A stretch of DNA of 46,027 nt from Marmoricola sp. (GCA_025964795.1 JAOPYC010000098.1:1-46027); one strand, 5' to 3'; shown: positions 1-9,219, counted from the stretch's first letter. Made by a program: numbers and translations. Notes: a model not told the origin generated them from the sequence alone.

Positions 1-241
1 CGTCCATCGTCTCGACCGGGTGCTCCGGCGCGAGGCGCAGGGACGCCATGTCGGCGCCGGCGCTGAAGCCCCCACCGGTGCCGGTGATGACGACCACCCG
101 CACGTCGTCCCGGGCCCGGGCTTCCTCGAGCGACGTGGCGAGCGAGACCATCATCGGGCCGTCGACGGCGTTGAGCACCTCCGGCCGGTTGAAGGTCAGC
201 CAGAGGACGCCGTCCTCGGTGCGGACCTCCAGGTCAGTCAA
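1..241 (-). CDS. Enoyl-CoA hydratase/isomerase family protein (partial)
   Basis: Reading leftward from a TTG at 241, the frame gives an N-terminus of crotonase type: a DGVLWLTFNRPEVLNAVD segment followed by the oxyanion-hole region GTGGGFSAGADM. It stays open to the window edge, so only about the first 80 residues are visible. Crotonases hydrate or isomerise acyl-CoA thioesters in the cytoplasm; the substrate cannot be told from this part. The start overlaps the 3' end of pncA by 8 bases, so it is probably translated from the same message as pncB-pncA, although no functional link to NAD salvage is known. TTG is chosen because the only nearby in-frame alternative would lie deep inside pncA. 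Confidence 0.85.
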   Translation of the reverse strand, partial: MTDLEVRTEDGVLWLTFNRPEVLNAVDGPMMVSLATSLEEARARDDVRVVVITGTGGGFSAGADMASLRLAPEHPVETMD

Positions 242-809
242 CGCTCACCCCCGCCGACCGCAGCTCGGCGAGGGCCGCGGCCGAGGTCTCCGGCGCGACA
301 CCCGCGCAGAGCGAGGTCAGCACCCGGGTCGAGAAGCCCGCGGCCAGCGCGTCGAGCGCGGTCGCCCGCACGCAGTAGTCCGTGGCGATGCCGCACACGT
401 CGACCTCGGTGACCTGGTGCGACCGCAGCCAGTCCGCGAGGGCGACGCCGTCCGCGGTCCGTCCCTCGAAGCCCGAGAACGCAGCCGACTGCTCGCCCTT
501 GAGGAAGACCGCGTCGAACGGCTGCGGGTCGAGATTGGGGTGGAAGGCCTCGCCGTCGGTGCCGACCTCGCAGTGCACCGGCCACGAGTCGACGTAGTCC
601 GGGGTGGACGACCAGTGGGCGCCCGGGTCGATGTGGTGGTCCTTGGTCGCCACCACCACGTCGTACGACGGGGCCTTGGGATCCTGCCTCGTCCGGTGGT
701 GCAGCAGCTCGGCTATGTCGCTGGCGACCCGGGCCCCGCCCCTGACGGGCAGCGAGCCGCCCTCGCAGAAGTCGTTCTGCACGTCGACCACGATCAGCGC
801 CCGCTTCAT
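234..809 (-). CDS. pncA: Nicotinamidase/pyrazinamidase
   Basis: 191-residue isochorismatase-fold amidase that deamidates nicotinamide to nicotinate, the first step of NAD salvage. The N-terminus ALIVVDVQNDFCEGG carries the catalytic Asp (residue 9). The metal-site segment TKDHHIDPGAHW, a lysine in FLKGEQSAAF, and the nucleophilic cysteine in GIATDYCVRATA complete the Asp-Lys-Cys triad of the family. Length matches mycobacterial PncA (about 186 residues). It lies 45 bases downstream of pncB on the same strand, so the two consecutive enzymes of the salvage route are co-transcribed. Its stop overlaps the start of the following crotonase gene. Confidence 0.95.
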   Translation of the reverse strand: MKRALIVVDVQNDFCEGGSLPVRGGARVASDIAELLHHRTRQDPKAPSYDVVVATKDHHIDPGAHWSSTPDYVDSWPVHCEVGTDGEAFHPNLDPQPFDAVFLKGEQSAAFSGFEGRTADGVALADWLRSHQVTEVDVCGIATDYCVRATALDALAAGFSTRVLTSLCAGVAPETSAAALAELRSAGVSVD

Positions 810-854
810 GCCGAGGAGGCTACCGATCCCCGAACCGATCGAACAACGCCGAGG

Positions 855-2177
855 TCACTCGTAGCCCTCGAACCGGGTCTCGATCGCCGCCTCGCCCTTG
901 GACAGCTGCCGGGCCACCAGGGGGAGCTCGTTGCGGGAGCGCAGGTGGCGCTCGCGGGCGGCCTCGAGCGACTCGCGCCCCACGACGGAGCCGTCGCGCA
1001 CCAGCGGGACCAGCAGGGACCGGTCGTTGCCGTCGTCGACCACGGGGTGCCCGATGCCGATCACCTCGGCCTCCGCGACGCCGTCGGGGGAGACCCGCCG
1101 CAACGCGTACTTGCGGCCCCCGATCGAGATCTTGTCCTTGCTCTTCTTGGCCACGCCGACGATCTGACCGCTCTCGTCCTCCCGGGCCACCAGCTTGTAG
1201 ACGAACCCGCAGGTGGGGTGCCCGCTGCCGACGACGAGCTGGGTGCCGACGCCGTAGCCGTCGACCGGCGCCGCCGCCAGGCCCGCGATCGCGAACTCGT
1301 CGAGGTCCGACGTCACCACGATCCGGGTGTCCGGGGCACCGAGCTCGTCGAGCTGGGCGCGCACCCGGTGGGCCAGCACGCCGAGGTCGCCGGAGTCGAT
1401 CCGCACGGACCCGAGCTCGGGACCGGCGATCTCCACGCCCAGCCGCACCGCCTCGGCGATGTCGTAGGTGTCGACCAGCAGGGTGGTCCCCTTGCCCAGC
1501 GACTCCACCTGGGCGCGGAACGCGTCGGACTCGGTGTCGTGCAGGAGCGTGAAGGAGTGCGCGCTCGTGCCGGTGGAGGGCACGCCGTACCGCTGCCGCG
1601 CGGCCAGGTTGGAAGTGGCCGTGAACCCGGCGACGTACGCCGCCCGGGCGCTGGCGACCGCCGCCGCCTCGTGCGTACGACGTGACCCCATCTCGATGCA
1701 CGGCCGCTCACCGGCGGCCCACGTCATCCGCGAGGCGGCCGAGGCGATCGCCGCGTCGTGGTTGTAGATCGACAGCAGCACCGTCTCGAGGAGCACGGCC
1801 TCGGCGAACGTCGACTCGACGACCATGAGGGGGGAGTAGGGGAAGTAGGTCTCCCCCTCGGGGTAGCCCCAGATGTCGCCGTTGAACCGGTAGTCGGCCA
1901 GGAAGGCCAGCGTGGCCTCGTCCACGATGCCCTCCGAGCGGAGGAAGCCGACCTCGTCGTCGGTGAACCGGAACGCCTCGATCGCGTCCAGGGCCCGACC
2001 GACGCCGGCGACCACGCCGTAGCGACGGCCCGCGGGCAGGCGGCGCGGGAAGAGCTCGAAGACGGAGCGCCGGTGGGCCGCGCCCGAGCCGATCGCGGAC
2101 TGGAGCATCGTCAGCTCGTAGTGGTCCGTCAGCAGCGCGGTCGAGGGTGCGGAGAGCGGCGCGGTGGGGGTACTCAC
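855..2177 (-). CDS. pncB: Nicotinate phosphoribosyltransferase
   Basis: 440 residues, GTG start. Converts nicotinate and PRPP (with ATP) to nicotinate mononucleotide. Family features seen: [12 protein letters not shown] near the N-terminus, the [14 protein letters not shown] segment, SRRTHEAAA, and [23 protein letters not shown] followed by [10 protein letters not shown], typical of the type II PRTase-like barrel. The C-terminal half ([41 protein letters not shown]) also fits PncB. Divergent from clpS with only 35 bases between the starts, the same arrangement as pncB1 and clpS in Mycobacterium tuberculosis. Operon with pncA. Confidence 0.95.
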   Translation of the reverse strand: MSTPTAPLSAPSTALLTDHYELTMLQSAIGSGAAHRRSVFELFPRRLPAGRRYGVVAGVGRALDAIEAFRFTDDEVGFLRSEGIVDEATLAFLADYRFNGDIWGYPEGETYFPYSPLMVVESTFAEAVLLETVLLSIYNHDAAIASAASRMTWAAGERPCIEMGSRRTHEAAAVASARAAYVAGFTATSNLAARQRYGVPSTGTSAHSFTLLHDTESDAFRAQVESLGKGTTLLVDTYDIAEAVRLGVEIAGPELGSVRIDSGDLGVLAHRVRAQLDELGAPDTRIVVTSDLDEFAIAGLAAAPVDGYGVGTQLVVGSGHPTCGFVYKLVAREDESGQIVGVAKKSKDKISIGGRKYALRRVSPDGVAEAEVIGIGHPVVDDGNDRSLLVPLVRDGSVVGRESLEAARERHLRSRNELPLVARQLSKGEAAIETRFEGYE

Positions 2178-2200
2178 CGGATCAGCGTAGTGATGCTGTG

Positions 2201-2206
2201 CACAAT
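2201..2206 (+). promoter_or_regulatory. Putative -10 box for leaderless clpS
   Basis: CACAAT lies 6 bases before the clpS GTG. Transcription starting 6 to 7 bases downstream would begin at or next to the start codon. No ribosome binding site is present in the 35-base pncB/clpS gap. No good -35 is visible. Confidence 0.4.
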
Positions 2207-2212
2207 GGCCCT

Positions 2213-2509
2213 GTGTCCACTTCTCCGGTCGAGCTCGACGAGCCCGAGGTCGACGAGATCTCCAAGCTGGCGACGCCGTGGGTCACCATCGTGTGGAACG
2301 ACCCGGTGAACCTGATGTCCTACGTCACGTTCGTCTTCCAGACCTACTTCGGCTATGCCAAGAAGAAGGCCGAGAAGCTGATGATGGAGGTCCACCAGGA
2401 CGGGAGGTCGGTCGTCTCGACCGGCACCCGCGAGGCGATGGAGCGCGACGTCCAGGCGATGCACGAGTACGGCCTCTGGGCCACGATGCAGAAGGCCGAC
2501 ACTCCGTGA
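2213..2509 (+). CDS. clpS: ATP-dependent Clp protease adaptor ClpS
   Basis: 98 residues from a GTG at 2213. ClpS binds the ClpA/ClpC N-domain and delivers N-degron substrates. Seen: [22 protein letters not shown], the conserved (W/L)xxDP.N(T/L)M.YV segment that contacts N-terminal residues, then the [18 protein letters not shown] helix-turn and a C-terminal ...WATMQKA. An upstream in-frame extension to 2147 would run into the divergent pncB gene and lacks similarity, so the GTG is preferred. The stop overlaps the start of the DUF2017 gene (GTGA), so the two are translationally coupled. Confidence 0.94.
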   Translation: MSTSPVELDEPEVDEISKLATPWVTIVWNDPVNLMSYVTFVFQTYFGYAKKKAEKLMMEVHQDGRSVVSTGTREAMERDVQAMHEYGLWATMQKADTP

Positions 2510-3084
2510 GCGGGTTCAAGAGGCACCGTCGTAGCGGGGCCAGCGTGGCCACCTTCACCGTGTTCGAGGCCGACCTGCTCCGGTCCCTGGCGGGCCAGCT
2601 GATCGAGCTGCTGCGCAACGAGTCGGCCACCGCGAGCGTCCAGCGGGACCCCTTGGAGGAGCTGCTGGACTTCACCGGTCCCACCACCGAGCCCGAGGAC
2701 CCGGTGCTCGCGCGACTGTTCCCCACGGCGTACCCCGACGACGAGGAGGCGGCCGGCGACTTCCGGCGCTTCACCGAGAGCACGCTGCGTGACGGCAAGG
2801 CCGACGCCGCGGCCTCGATCATCGACGCGTTGGAGGAGGCCGGCCTGCCCAGCGAGCCCGAGGACGGCATCTTCATCGACGTGGAGCTCGACGCGCCCGC
2901 GGCGATGACCTGGATGCGCTCGTTCACCGACATGCGCCTGGCCATCGCCACCCGGCTCGGGGTGGAGGAGGGCGACGAGGACTACTGGCACTCGCTGCCC
3001 GACGACGACCCGCGCGCCCAGGTGCACGACATCTACGACTGGCTGGGCTACCTCCAGGAGACGCTGATCCAGTCGGTGCGCTGA
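2506..3084 (+). CDS. DUF2017 family protein
   Basis: 192-residue acidic protein of the actinobacterial DUF2017 family, always found next to clpS; no biochemical function is established. It starts with a basic [11 protein letters not shown] stretch, then [17 protein letters not shown], a low-complexity acidic middle (PDDEEAAGD), and a conserved-looking C-terminus [22 protein letters not shown]...[15 protein letters not shown]. The GTG start overlaps the clpS stop by four bases. Orthologue of Rv1332 by position. A role in Clp substrate delivery or in regulation of clpS is only inference from adjacency. Confidence 0.85.
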   Translation: MSGFKRHRRSGASVATFTVFEADLLRSLAGQLIELLRNESATASVQRDPLEELLDFTGPTTEPEDPVLARLFPTAYPDDEEAAGDFRRFTESTLRDGKADAAASIIDALEEAGLPSEPEDGIFIDVELDAPAAMTWMRSFTDMRLAIATRLGVEEGDEDYWHSLPDDDPRAQVHDIYDWLGYLQETLIQSVR

Positions 3085-3095
3085 GCGGTGTCCCG

Positions 3096-3138
3096 GACTA
3101 CGGTCCGCGCGCGGGGAGCAGCACCCGGGACCGTAGTC
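3096..3138. repeat. 11-bp perfect inverted repeat upstream of mec
   Basis: GACTACGGTCC at 3096-3106 is repeated as its exact reverse complement at 3128-3138, with a 21-base GC-rich loop. The right arm overlaps the putative mec -10 box. It could be the terminator of clpS-DUF2017 (no T tract follows) or an operator on the mec promoter. Confidence 0.7.
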
Positions 3139-3139
3139 T
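3134..3139 (+). promoter_or_regulatory. Putative -10 box for leaderless mec
   Basis: TAGTCT ends 7 bases before the GTG at 3147, the distance expected if the transcript begins on the start codon. The GGAGG at 3141-3145 is too close to the GTG to act as a normal ribosome binding site. Confidence 0.45.
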
Positions 3140-3146
3140 GGAGGGC

Positions 3147-3608
3147 GTGCTGACGATCTCCACGGCGACCCGCGACGCGATCGTCGCCCACGCCAAGCGC
3201 GACCACCCGGACGAGGCCTGCGGCATCGTCGCGGGTCGCGAGGGCAGCGACCGCGCCGAGCGGGTGGTCGAGATGATCAACGCCGCCGGTTCGCCCACGT
3301 TCTACGAGTTCGACTCCGGCGAGCTGCTGGCCCTCTACAAGGAGATGTGGGCCAAGGACGAGGAGCCGGTGGTGATTTACCACTCACACACCGCCACCGA
3401 GGCCTATCCCAGCCGCACCGACATCGGCCTGGCCAGCGAGCCCGGAGCGCACTACGTGTTGGTCAGCACCCGTGCGCACGGGAATAGTGAGGGACCGGTG
3501 GAGTTCAGGTCCTACAGAATCATCGACGGCGAGGTGACCGAGGAAGAGGTCCAGGTCACCGACGCGCCGCCGCACCAGCCCAACGAGCACACGAACGAGA
3601 GCGAGTGA
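3147..3608 (+). CDS. mec: JAMM/Mov34 peptidase, CysO-cysteine peptidase type
   Basis: 153 residues. In mycobacteria Mec hydrolyses the CysO-cysteine adduct, releasing free cysteine. The zinc motif is intact: a Glu in the YEFDSGELLALYKEM region and HSHTATEAYPSRTD (H-x-H-x(7)-S-x(2)-D) at about residues 78-91. Length fits the family. It is followed directly by cysO and cysM, the other two parts of the CysO-dependent cysteine pathway, and its stop lies within the upstream region of cysO. The last 20 residues are acidic and polar and probably disordered. Because CysO here ends in Gly-Gly-Cys-Ser, this enzyme may also be needed to mature the carrier. Confidence 0.9.
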   Translation: MLTISTATRDAIVAHAKRDHPDEACGIVAGREGSDRAERVVEMINAAGSPTFYEFDSGELLALYKEMWAKDEEPVVIYHSHTATEAYPSRTDIGLASEPGAHYVLVSTRAHGNSEGPVEFRSYRIIDGEVTEEEVQVTDAPPHQPNEHTNESE

Positions 3609-3613
3609 CGTCC

Positions 3614-3919
3614 ATGGCCATCGAGGTCCGCATTCCGACCATCCTGCGCACCTACACCAACGGCGAGAAGTCGGTGGAGGCGTCGGGTGCCACGCTCACC
3701 GCGCTGATCGACGACCTGGAGGCCAACCACCCCGGCCTCAAGGACCGCCTGCTGGAGACGAAATCCGACGGAGATGGGGAGGCGAAGATCGACCTGCGCC
3801 GGTTCGTCAACCTCTACGTCAACGACGAGGACGTCCGGTTCACCGGTGGCCTCGAGACCGCGCTCAACGACGGCGACCAGGTCGTCGTGCTGCCGGCCGT
3901 CGCCGGCGGCTGTTCCTGA
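3614..3919 (+). CDS. cysO: CysO-like ubiquitin-fold sulfur carrier with C-terminal Cys-Ser extension
   Basis: 101 residues from ATG 3614; a GTG at 3605 overlapping the mec stop is the alternative start. MoaD/ThiS-type beta-grasp protein that carries a thiocarboxylate on its C-terminal glycine for cysteine synthesis by CysM. Close to M. tuberculosis CysO through IPTILRTYTNGEKSVEASG, RRFVNLYVNDEDVRFTGGL and VVVLPAVAGG. Unlike that protein it does not end at the diglycine: two more codons, Cys-Ser, precede the stop, so the thiocarboxylate cannot form unless they are removed. An internal acidic loop (KSDGDGEAK) is longer than in CysO. Sits between mec and cysM. Confidence 0.9.
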   Translation: MAIEVRIPTILRTYTNGEKSVEASGATLTALIDDLEANHPGLKDRLLETKSDGDGEAKIDLRRFVNLYVNDEDVRFTGGLETALNDGDQVVVLPAVAGGCS

Positions 3920-3926
3920 TCTCTGA

Positions 3927-4889
<963 letters not shown>

Positions 4890-4910
4890 CCCCTCGATGA
4901 GGACGATCCC

Positions 4911-5270
4911 ATGAGGACCATCCAGGTGATCGTCACGGCCGCCTGCCTACTCAGCGCCCTGTGGATCGCGGTGCTGCTGGTCCGCGACCGCACGCCCGAC
5001 CGGCGCCTGCTGAACGTGATGCTGGGCGTCGAGATCCTGCTCGTCGTCCACCTCGTGGTGGGCATCGTCAAGGTCACCGACGCACCGGCCGGCGTCTCGG
5101 TCTGGGAGTACGTCGGCTACCTCGTCGGCACGCTGCTGATCGTCCCGGCCGGCGTGATCTGGTCCTCGGGGGAGAGGACCCGCGGCGGCACCGCGGTGCT
5201 GCTCGTCGCGACGCTGGTCGTCCCGTTCATGTTCCTGCGGCTCAGCGACATCTGGGCGGGCGGTGCCTGA
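4911..5270 (+). CDS. Small integral membrane protein, function unknown
   Basis: 119 residues, four predicted membrane segments: about 5-23 (VIVTAACLLSALWIAVLLV), 35-53 (NVMLGVEILLVVHLVVGIV), 69-84 (VGYLVGTLLIVPAGVIW) and 92-108 (TAVLLVATLVVPFMFL). A good GAGGA sits before the ATG. The stop overlaps the next gene start by 8 bases. In Mycobacterium the cysM-murI interval holds a rhomboid protease (Rv1337); there is no rhomboid Ser/His motif here, so this is not its orthologue. I do not recognise the family; small actinobacterial four-helix membrane proteins of this sort are common. Confidence 0.75.
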   Translation: MRTIQVIVTAACLLSALWIAVLLVRDRTPDRRLLNVMLGVEILLVVHLVVGIVKVTDAPAGVSVWEYVGYLVGTLLIVPAGVIWSSGERTRGGTAVLLVATLVVPFMFLRLSDIWAGGA

Positions 5271-5691
5271 GGTGACCACCCGCGAGGGCACGCGCACCGG
5301 GCACGGCTTCGGCCGGGTGCTGGTGTTCGTCTACGGGATCTTCGCGCTCGCGGCGACCGGCCGCTCGAGCGTGCAGCTGCTCACCAAGGCCTCGGACGCG
5401 CCGCTGCCCTACACGCTGAGCGCGGTCGCCGCCGTGGTGTACATCGTGGCCACCTACGCCCTGGCCACCGGCCGCCGCGGCCTGGCCCTGGCCACCGTCG
5501 GCCTCGAGCTCGCCGGGGTGCTCGTCGTCGGGCTGACCAGCCTGGTGTGGCCGCAGGACTACCCCGACGCGACCGTCTGGTCCGACTTCGGCAACGGCTA
5601 CGGCTACGTGCCGCTGGTGCTCCCCATGGTGGGCCTGTGGTGGCTGCTGCGTGGCAGTCGTACACCGGATCGTGACGTGGCGAACAGGTGA
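5263..5691 (+). CDS. Small integral membrane protein, function unknown
   Basis: 142 residues from a GTG overlapping the previous stop. Four hydrophobic segments: about 17-34 ([18 protein letters not shown] region), 49-67 ([19 protein letters not shown]), 72-93 ([22 protein letters not shown]) and 116-131 ([16 protein letters not shown]). A short polar N-terminus and a basic tail [10 protein letters not shown] flank them. Translationally coupled to the preceding membrane protein, so the two probably work together. No enzymatic motif is visible and I cannot assign a function. Confidence 0.75.
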   Translation: MPEVTTREGTRTGHGFGRVLVFVYGIFALAATGRSSVQLLTKASDAPLPYTLSAVAAVVYIVATYALATGRRGLALATVGLELAGVLVVGLTSLVWPQDYPDATVWSDFGNGYGYVPLVLPMVGLWWLLRGSRTPDRDVANR

Positions 5692-5729
5692 CCTGAGTCG
5701 CAATCGACCCCGATCGAGAGGTTGGCCAC

Positions 5730-5735
5730 TAGCCT
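5730..5735 (+). promoter_or_regulatory. Putative -10 box for leaderless murI
   Basis: TAGCCT ends 8 bases before the GTG at 5744. No ribosome binding site is visible in front of that GTG, which fits a leaderless transcript. Confidence 0.4.
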
Positions 5736-5743
5736 TGCTCCTT

Positions 5744-6571
5744 GTGACTGACGCGCCCATCGGGATCTTCGACTCGGGCTTCGGAGGGCTCACCGTCGCA
5801 CGGGCGGTGATGGACCAGCTGCCCCACGAGGCCGTGGTCTACCTCGGCGACACCGCACGCCAGCCCTACGGTCCCAAGCCGATCCCCGAGGTCCGTGAGT
5901 ACGCCCTCGAGTGCCTCGACCACCTCGTCGACCAGGGCGTGAAGGCGCTCGTGATCGCCTGCAACTCCGCCAGCGCCGCCATGCTGCGTGACGCCCGGGA
6001 GCGCTACGACGTCCCCGTCGTCGAGGTGATCCTGCCCGCGACCCGACGCGCGGTCGCCGCCACCCGCACCGGCAACATCGGCGTGATCTGCACCCGGGCC
6101 ACCGCGGGGTCGCTCGCCTACGACGACGCCTTCGCCGCGGCCCCGCAGGTCACTCTCACCAGCCAGGCCTGCCCCCGCTTCGTGGAGTTCGTGGAGCAGG
6201 GCATCACGGGCGGGCCGGAGCTGCTGGCGGCAGCCCACGAGTACCTCGACCCGCTGGTCGCCGCCGACGTGGACACCCTGATCCTCGGCTGCACCCACTA
6301 CCCGCTGCTCACCGGCGTGATCTCGATGGTGATGGGCGACGGCGTCACCCTGGTCAGCAGCGCCGAGGAGTGCGCCAAGGACGTCTACCGGATGCTGGTG
6401 CAGCACGGCATCGAGCGCGCCCCCCTCAACGACGCCGAGCCGCCCGTGCACCGCTTCCTGACCACCGGCCAGCCCGAGGAGTTCGCGACCACCGGCCGCC
6501 GGTTCCTCGGCCCCGAGCTCGAGAGCGTCACGCAGTTCGCGGGTGGCGTCTGGACCGTCGGTGCACGATGA
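5744..6571 (+). CDS. murI: Glutamate racemase
   Basis: 275 residues from GTG 5744. Cofactor-independent racemase giving D-glutamate for peptidoglycan. Both catalytic cysteines are present, in [12 protein letters not shown] and LGCTHYPLL, with the usual N-terminal [17 protein letters not shown] and [11 protein letters not shown]. Length is normal for the family. A longer reading to 5651 would add a non-conserved stretch overlapping the upstream gene, so the GTG with its apparent -10 box is chosen. Followed 37 bases later by the MBL hydrolase, as in Mycobacterium (Rv1338-Rv1339). Confidence 0.94.
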   Translation: MTDAPIGIFDSGFGGLTVARAVMDQLPHEAVVYLGDTARQPYGPKPIPEVREYALECLDHLVDQGVKALVIACNSASAAMLRDARERYDVPVVEVILPATRRAVAATRTGNIGVICTRATAGSLAYDDAFAAAPQVTLTSQACPRFVEFVEQGITGGPELLAAAHEYLDPLVAADVDTLILGCTHYPLLTGVISMVMGDGVTLVSSAEECAKDVYRMLVQHGIERAPLNDAEPPVHRFLTTGQPEEFATTGRRFLGPELESVTQFAGGVWTVGAR

Positions 6572-6608
6572 TCACGGGACTCTGCACTCGCACAGCTCGG
6601 GGCCACGC

Positions 6609-7367
6609 ATGCGACTGACCGTGATCGGCAACTCCGGGTCCTACCCCGGCCCGCACTCCTCGGCGAGCTGCTACCTGCTCGAGGCCGACCTCGAGGGCCG
6701 CACCTGGCGGGTGCTGCTGGACCTCGGCAACGGCGCCCTCGGGTCGCTGCAGAAGTACGCCGACGCCCGCGCCATCGACGCCGTGTTCCTCTCCCACCTG
6801 CACGCCGACCACTGTCTCGACCTGTGCGGCTACTACGTGATGCGCAAGTACCACCCCGACGGCGCGCTGCCGCGGATCCCGGTGTGGGGCCCCGCGGACA
6901 CCGCCCGCCGGATGGCCAAGGCCTACGACCTCGACGAGGACCCAGGGATGAAGGAGGAGTTCGACTTCATCCCCTACACCCCGGACGCCGTGCACTACGG
7001 CCCGTTCACGGTCACCGTCCGCGAGGTGGTGCACCCGGTCACGGCGTACGCCCTGCGGGTCGAGGCCGGCGGCCGCACACTCGCCTACTCGGGCGACTCC
7101 GGGACCTGCCACGGCCTCGAGGACACCGCGCGTGACGCCGACCTGTTCCTGTGCGAGGCCTCGTTCATGGAGGGGGCGCCCAACCCGCCCGACCTGCACC
7201 TCACGGGGGCGGAGGCCGGTCGGACGGCGACCGACTCCGGGGCCCGCCGGCTGCTGCTGACCCACATCCCACCGTGGCACGACCCGGAGAAGGTGCTCGC
7301 CGAGGCGATCGGCACCTACGACGGCGACGTGGCCCTCGCGGCGCCCGGCACGTCGTACGACGTCTGA
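6609..7367 (+). CDS. MBL-fold metallo-hydrolase (Rv1339-like)
   Basis: 252 residues. Metallo-beta-lactamase fold of RNase Z/phosphodiesterase type: FLSHLHADHCLDL (HxHxDH metal motif, about residues 61-66), a further His in EVVHPV, the bridging Asp in LAYSGDSGTCHG, and a distal His in LLLTHIPPWHDP. The position after murI and before rph makes it the orthologue of Rv1339, which has been reported to hydrolyse cyclic AMP; that activity is inferred for this protein, not seen. In this genome an ABC exporter pair has come between it and rph. Confidence 0.85.
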   Translation: MRLTVIGNSGSYPGPHSSASCYLLEADLEGRTWRVLLDLGNGALGSLQKYADARAIDAVFLSHLHADHCLDLCGYYVMRKYHPDGALPRIPVWGPADTARRMAKAYDLDEDPGMKEEFDFIPYTPDAVHYGPFTVTVREVVHPVTAYALRVEAGGRTLAYSGDSGTCHGLEDTARDADLFLCEASFMEGAPNPPDLHLTGAEAGRTATDSGARRLLLTHIPPWHDPEKVLAEAIGTYDGDVALAAPGTSYDV

Positions 7368-7423
7368 GGCTGATTGGACCCACCGGGCGCGCGCCGGGCC
7401 CCGAAACGGGTTGCCGCCTTCGG

Positions 7424-7429
7424 CATAGT
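7424..7429 (+). promoter_or_regulatory. Putative -10 box before leader ORF of the ABC operon
   Basis: CATAGT ends 7 bases before the ATG at 7437, the same geometry as the other leaderless candidates in this window. No convincing -35. Confidence 0.35.
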
Positions 7430-7436
7430 GGTCCTC

Positions 7437-7496
7437 ATGCATTCACCCCACCAGGCTGCTCGCTTCGCCCACATCCCGGCGGGGACCCCGAAATGA
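7437..7496 (+). CDS. Leader mini-ORF (19 codons) coupled to ABC ATPase
   Basis: ATG 7437 opens a 19-residue frame, MHSPHQAARFAHIPAGTPK, whose TGA overlaps the ATG of the ABC ATPase gene (ATGA at 7493-7496). A -10-like CATAGT is correctly placed for a leaderless transcript starting at this ATG. If translated, ribosomes would reach the ATPase start by termination-reinitiation; the ATPase itself has only a weak GGCGGGG in front of it. Whether the peptide has a role (three His, no obvious attenuation run) is unknown. Confidence 0.4.
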   Translation: MHSPHQAARFAHIPAGTPK

Positions 7497-8419
7497 TCTC
7501 GATCGAGAACGTCACGAAGCGCTACGGCCAGTTCACCGCGGTCGACGACGTGTCCTTCGTCGCGGAGTCCGGCAAGGTCACCGGTTTCCTCGGCCCCAAC
7601 GGGGCCGGGAAGTCCACCACCATGCGGATCATGGTGGGGCTCACCCCGCCCGACGCGGGCACGGCGCGGATCGGGGGACACCGCTATCGCGAGATCCCCA
7701 ACCCGGCCCGGCACGTCGGCGTCCTGCTGGATGCCTCCGCCCAGCACGCCGGACGCACCGGTCGCGAGGTGCTCAGGCTCAGCGCCGACACGATGGGGGT
7801 CGGAGGAAGCCGCGTCGAGGAGATGCTCACGCTCGTCGGGCTCAACGAGACCGAGGCGAAGCGGCGCATCCGCAACTACTCGCTCGGCATGCGCCAGCGG
7901 CTCGGCATCGCCAACGCCCTGCTCGGCGACCCGTCGGTGCTCGTCCTCGACGAGCCGGTCAACGGCCTGGACCCGGCCGGCATCCACTGGATGCGCGGCC
8001 TGCTGCGCAACTTCGCCGGCCGGGGCGGCACGGTCCTGCTCTCCTCCCACCTCCTCCACGAGGTGGAGATGATCGCCGACGAGCTGATCGTCATCGGCCG
8101 CGGCAAGATCGTCGCCCAGGGGACCCGGGCCGAGCTGCTCCAGACGGCCGGCACCTACGTGAAGGGGCTGGACGCGACCGCGCTGGCGGGAGCGCTGCAG
8201 AGCTCCGGGATCCACGCCTCACCGTCGGGTGACGGTGGCTTCCGCTGCGAGGTCGAGCCCGTCGAGGTCGGTCGCGCGGCGGCCCGGGCCGGCGTGGTGC
8301 TCGTCGAGCTGAAGCCGGCCGAGGGGGCGGGCCTCGAGGAGATGTTCCTGCAGCTCACCGCCGACGACGCACGCGAACCGGTCGCCCCGGCGGCCGCCGA
8401 GGGAGGACTCACCGCATGA
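7493..8419 (+). CDS. ABC transporter ATP-binding protein (exporter type)
   Basis: 308 residues, one nucleotide-binding domain of the DrrA/CcmA-like class. Walker A GPNGAGKST (about residues 38-46), signature YSLGMRQRLGIA, Walker B SVLVLDEPVNGLDP, H-loop SSHLLHEVE. The signature has SLGM in place of LSGGQ, usual for this bacitracin/antibiotic-exporter subfamily. A C-terminal domain of about 90 residues ends in an Ala/Glu-rich tail. ATGA overlap with the permease downstream shows they form one exporter; the substrate is unknown. Absent from the equivalent place in mycobacteria, so probably inserted in the core cluster. Confidence 0.9.
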   Translation: MISIENVTKRYGQFTAVDDVSFVAESGKVTGFLGPNGAGKSTTMRIMVGLTPPDAGTARIGGHRYREIPNPARHVGVLLDASAQHAGRTGREVLRLSADTMGVGGSRVEEMLTLVGLNETEAKRRIRNYSLGMRQRLGIANALLGDPSVLVLDEPVNGLDPAGIHWMRGLLRNFAGRGGTVLLSSHLLHEVEMIADELIVIGRGKIVAQGTRAELLQTAGTYVKGLDATALAGALQSSGIHASPSGDGGFRCEVEPVEVGRAAARAGVVLVELKPAEGAGLEEMFLQLTADDAREPVAPAAAEGGLTA

Positions 8420-9219
8420 GCGCCACCGTGCCCACCGCCCCCACGACCCTGGACCTGTCGTCCACCCCGCGCGTGCCGTTCGCGAGGCTGGTCAAGGTCG
8501 AGCTCCGCAAGACCTACGACACCCGGGCCGGCGTGTGGCTGCTGGGGATCACCTCGTTCCTGGCGCTGGCCGTGATGGTCCTCGTGCTGATCATCGTGCT
8601 GGTGCAGGACGACAAGCTGACGCTCGACGACCTCGTCGGGGTCGCCAACTTCATCACCGGGTTCCTGCTGCCCGTGCTGGGCATCATGCTGGTCACCAGC
8701 GAGTGGAGCCAGCGCACGGCGATGGTGACCTTCACCCTCGAGGCCCACCGGGGCCGCGTCGTGAGCGCCAAGCTCGTGGCGGGGCTGCTGCTCGCGCTGA
8801 TCGTCAGCCTGATCGCGACGGTGTCGGCGTTCGTGGTCAACGGCATCTACGCCGTGGTCCACGGCGGCGCCGACTGGCACTTCGGCCTGCTCGCGTTCCT
8901 CGGCTTCCTGCTGACGCAGGTGTTCTCGATGCTGACCGGCTTCGCCTTCGCGACGCTGCTGCTCAACACGGCTGCGGCCATCGTCGTCTACTTCGGCTAC
9001 AAGTTCCTCATCCCGACCATCTTCGCCATCGCGGCGCAGTACCTCGGGTGGTTCGAGAAGGTGCAGCCCTGGGTCGACTTCGGCCAGGCCCAGTCGCCGC
9101 TGTTCGACGCCAGCATGGGTGGGAAGGACTGGGCCTACCTCGCCGTCACCGGCGTCGTCTGGCTGGCCGTCCCCGTCGCCCTCGGGATGTGGCGGATCCT
9201 GCGCGCCGAGCTGAAGTGA
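8416..9219 (+). CDS. ABC-2 type transporter permease
   Basis: 267 residues with about six membrane segments: around 42-64 (LLGITSFLALAVMVLVLIIVLV), 76-95, 118-141 (LVAGLLLALIVSLIATVSAFVV), 155-172, 176-200 (GFAFATLLLNTAAAIVVYFGYKFLI) and 238-257. N-terminus is polar with a PRVPFARLVKVELRKTYDTRAG motif typical of ABC-2 permeases fused to no ATPase. Starts inside the stop of the ATP-binding gene (ATGA). Together they would form a homodimeric-type exporter; neither gene suggests what is exported. Confidence 0.87.
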   Translation: MSATVPTAPTTLDLSSTPRVPFARLVKVELRKTYDTRAGVWLLGITSFLALAVMVLVLIIVLVQDDKLTLDDLVGVANFITGFLLPVLGIMLVTSEWSQRTAMVTFTLEAHRGRVVSAKLVAGLLLALIVSLIATVSAFVVNGIYAVVHGGADWHFGLLAFLGFLLTQVFSMLTGFAFATLLLNTAAAIVVYFGYKFLIPTIFAIAAQYLGWFEKVQPWVDFGQAQSPLFDASMGGKDWAYLAVTGVVWLAVPVALGMWRILRAELK

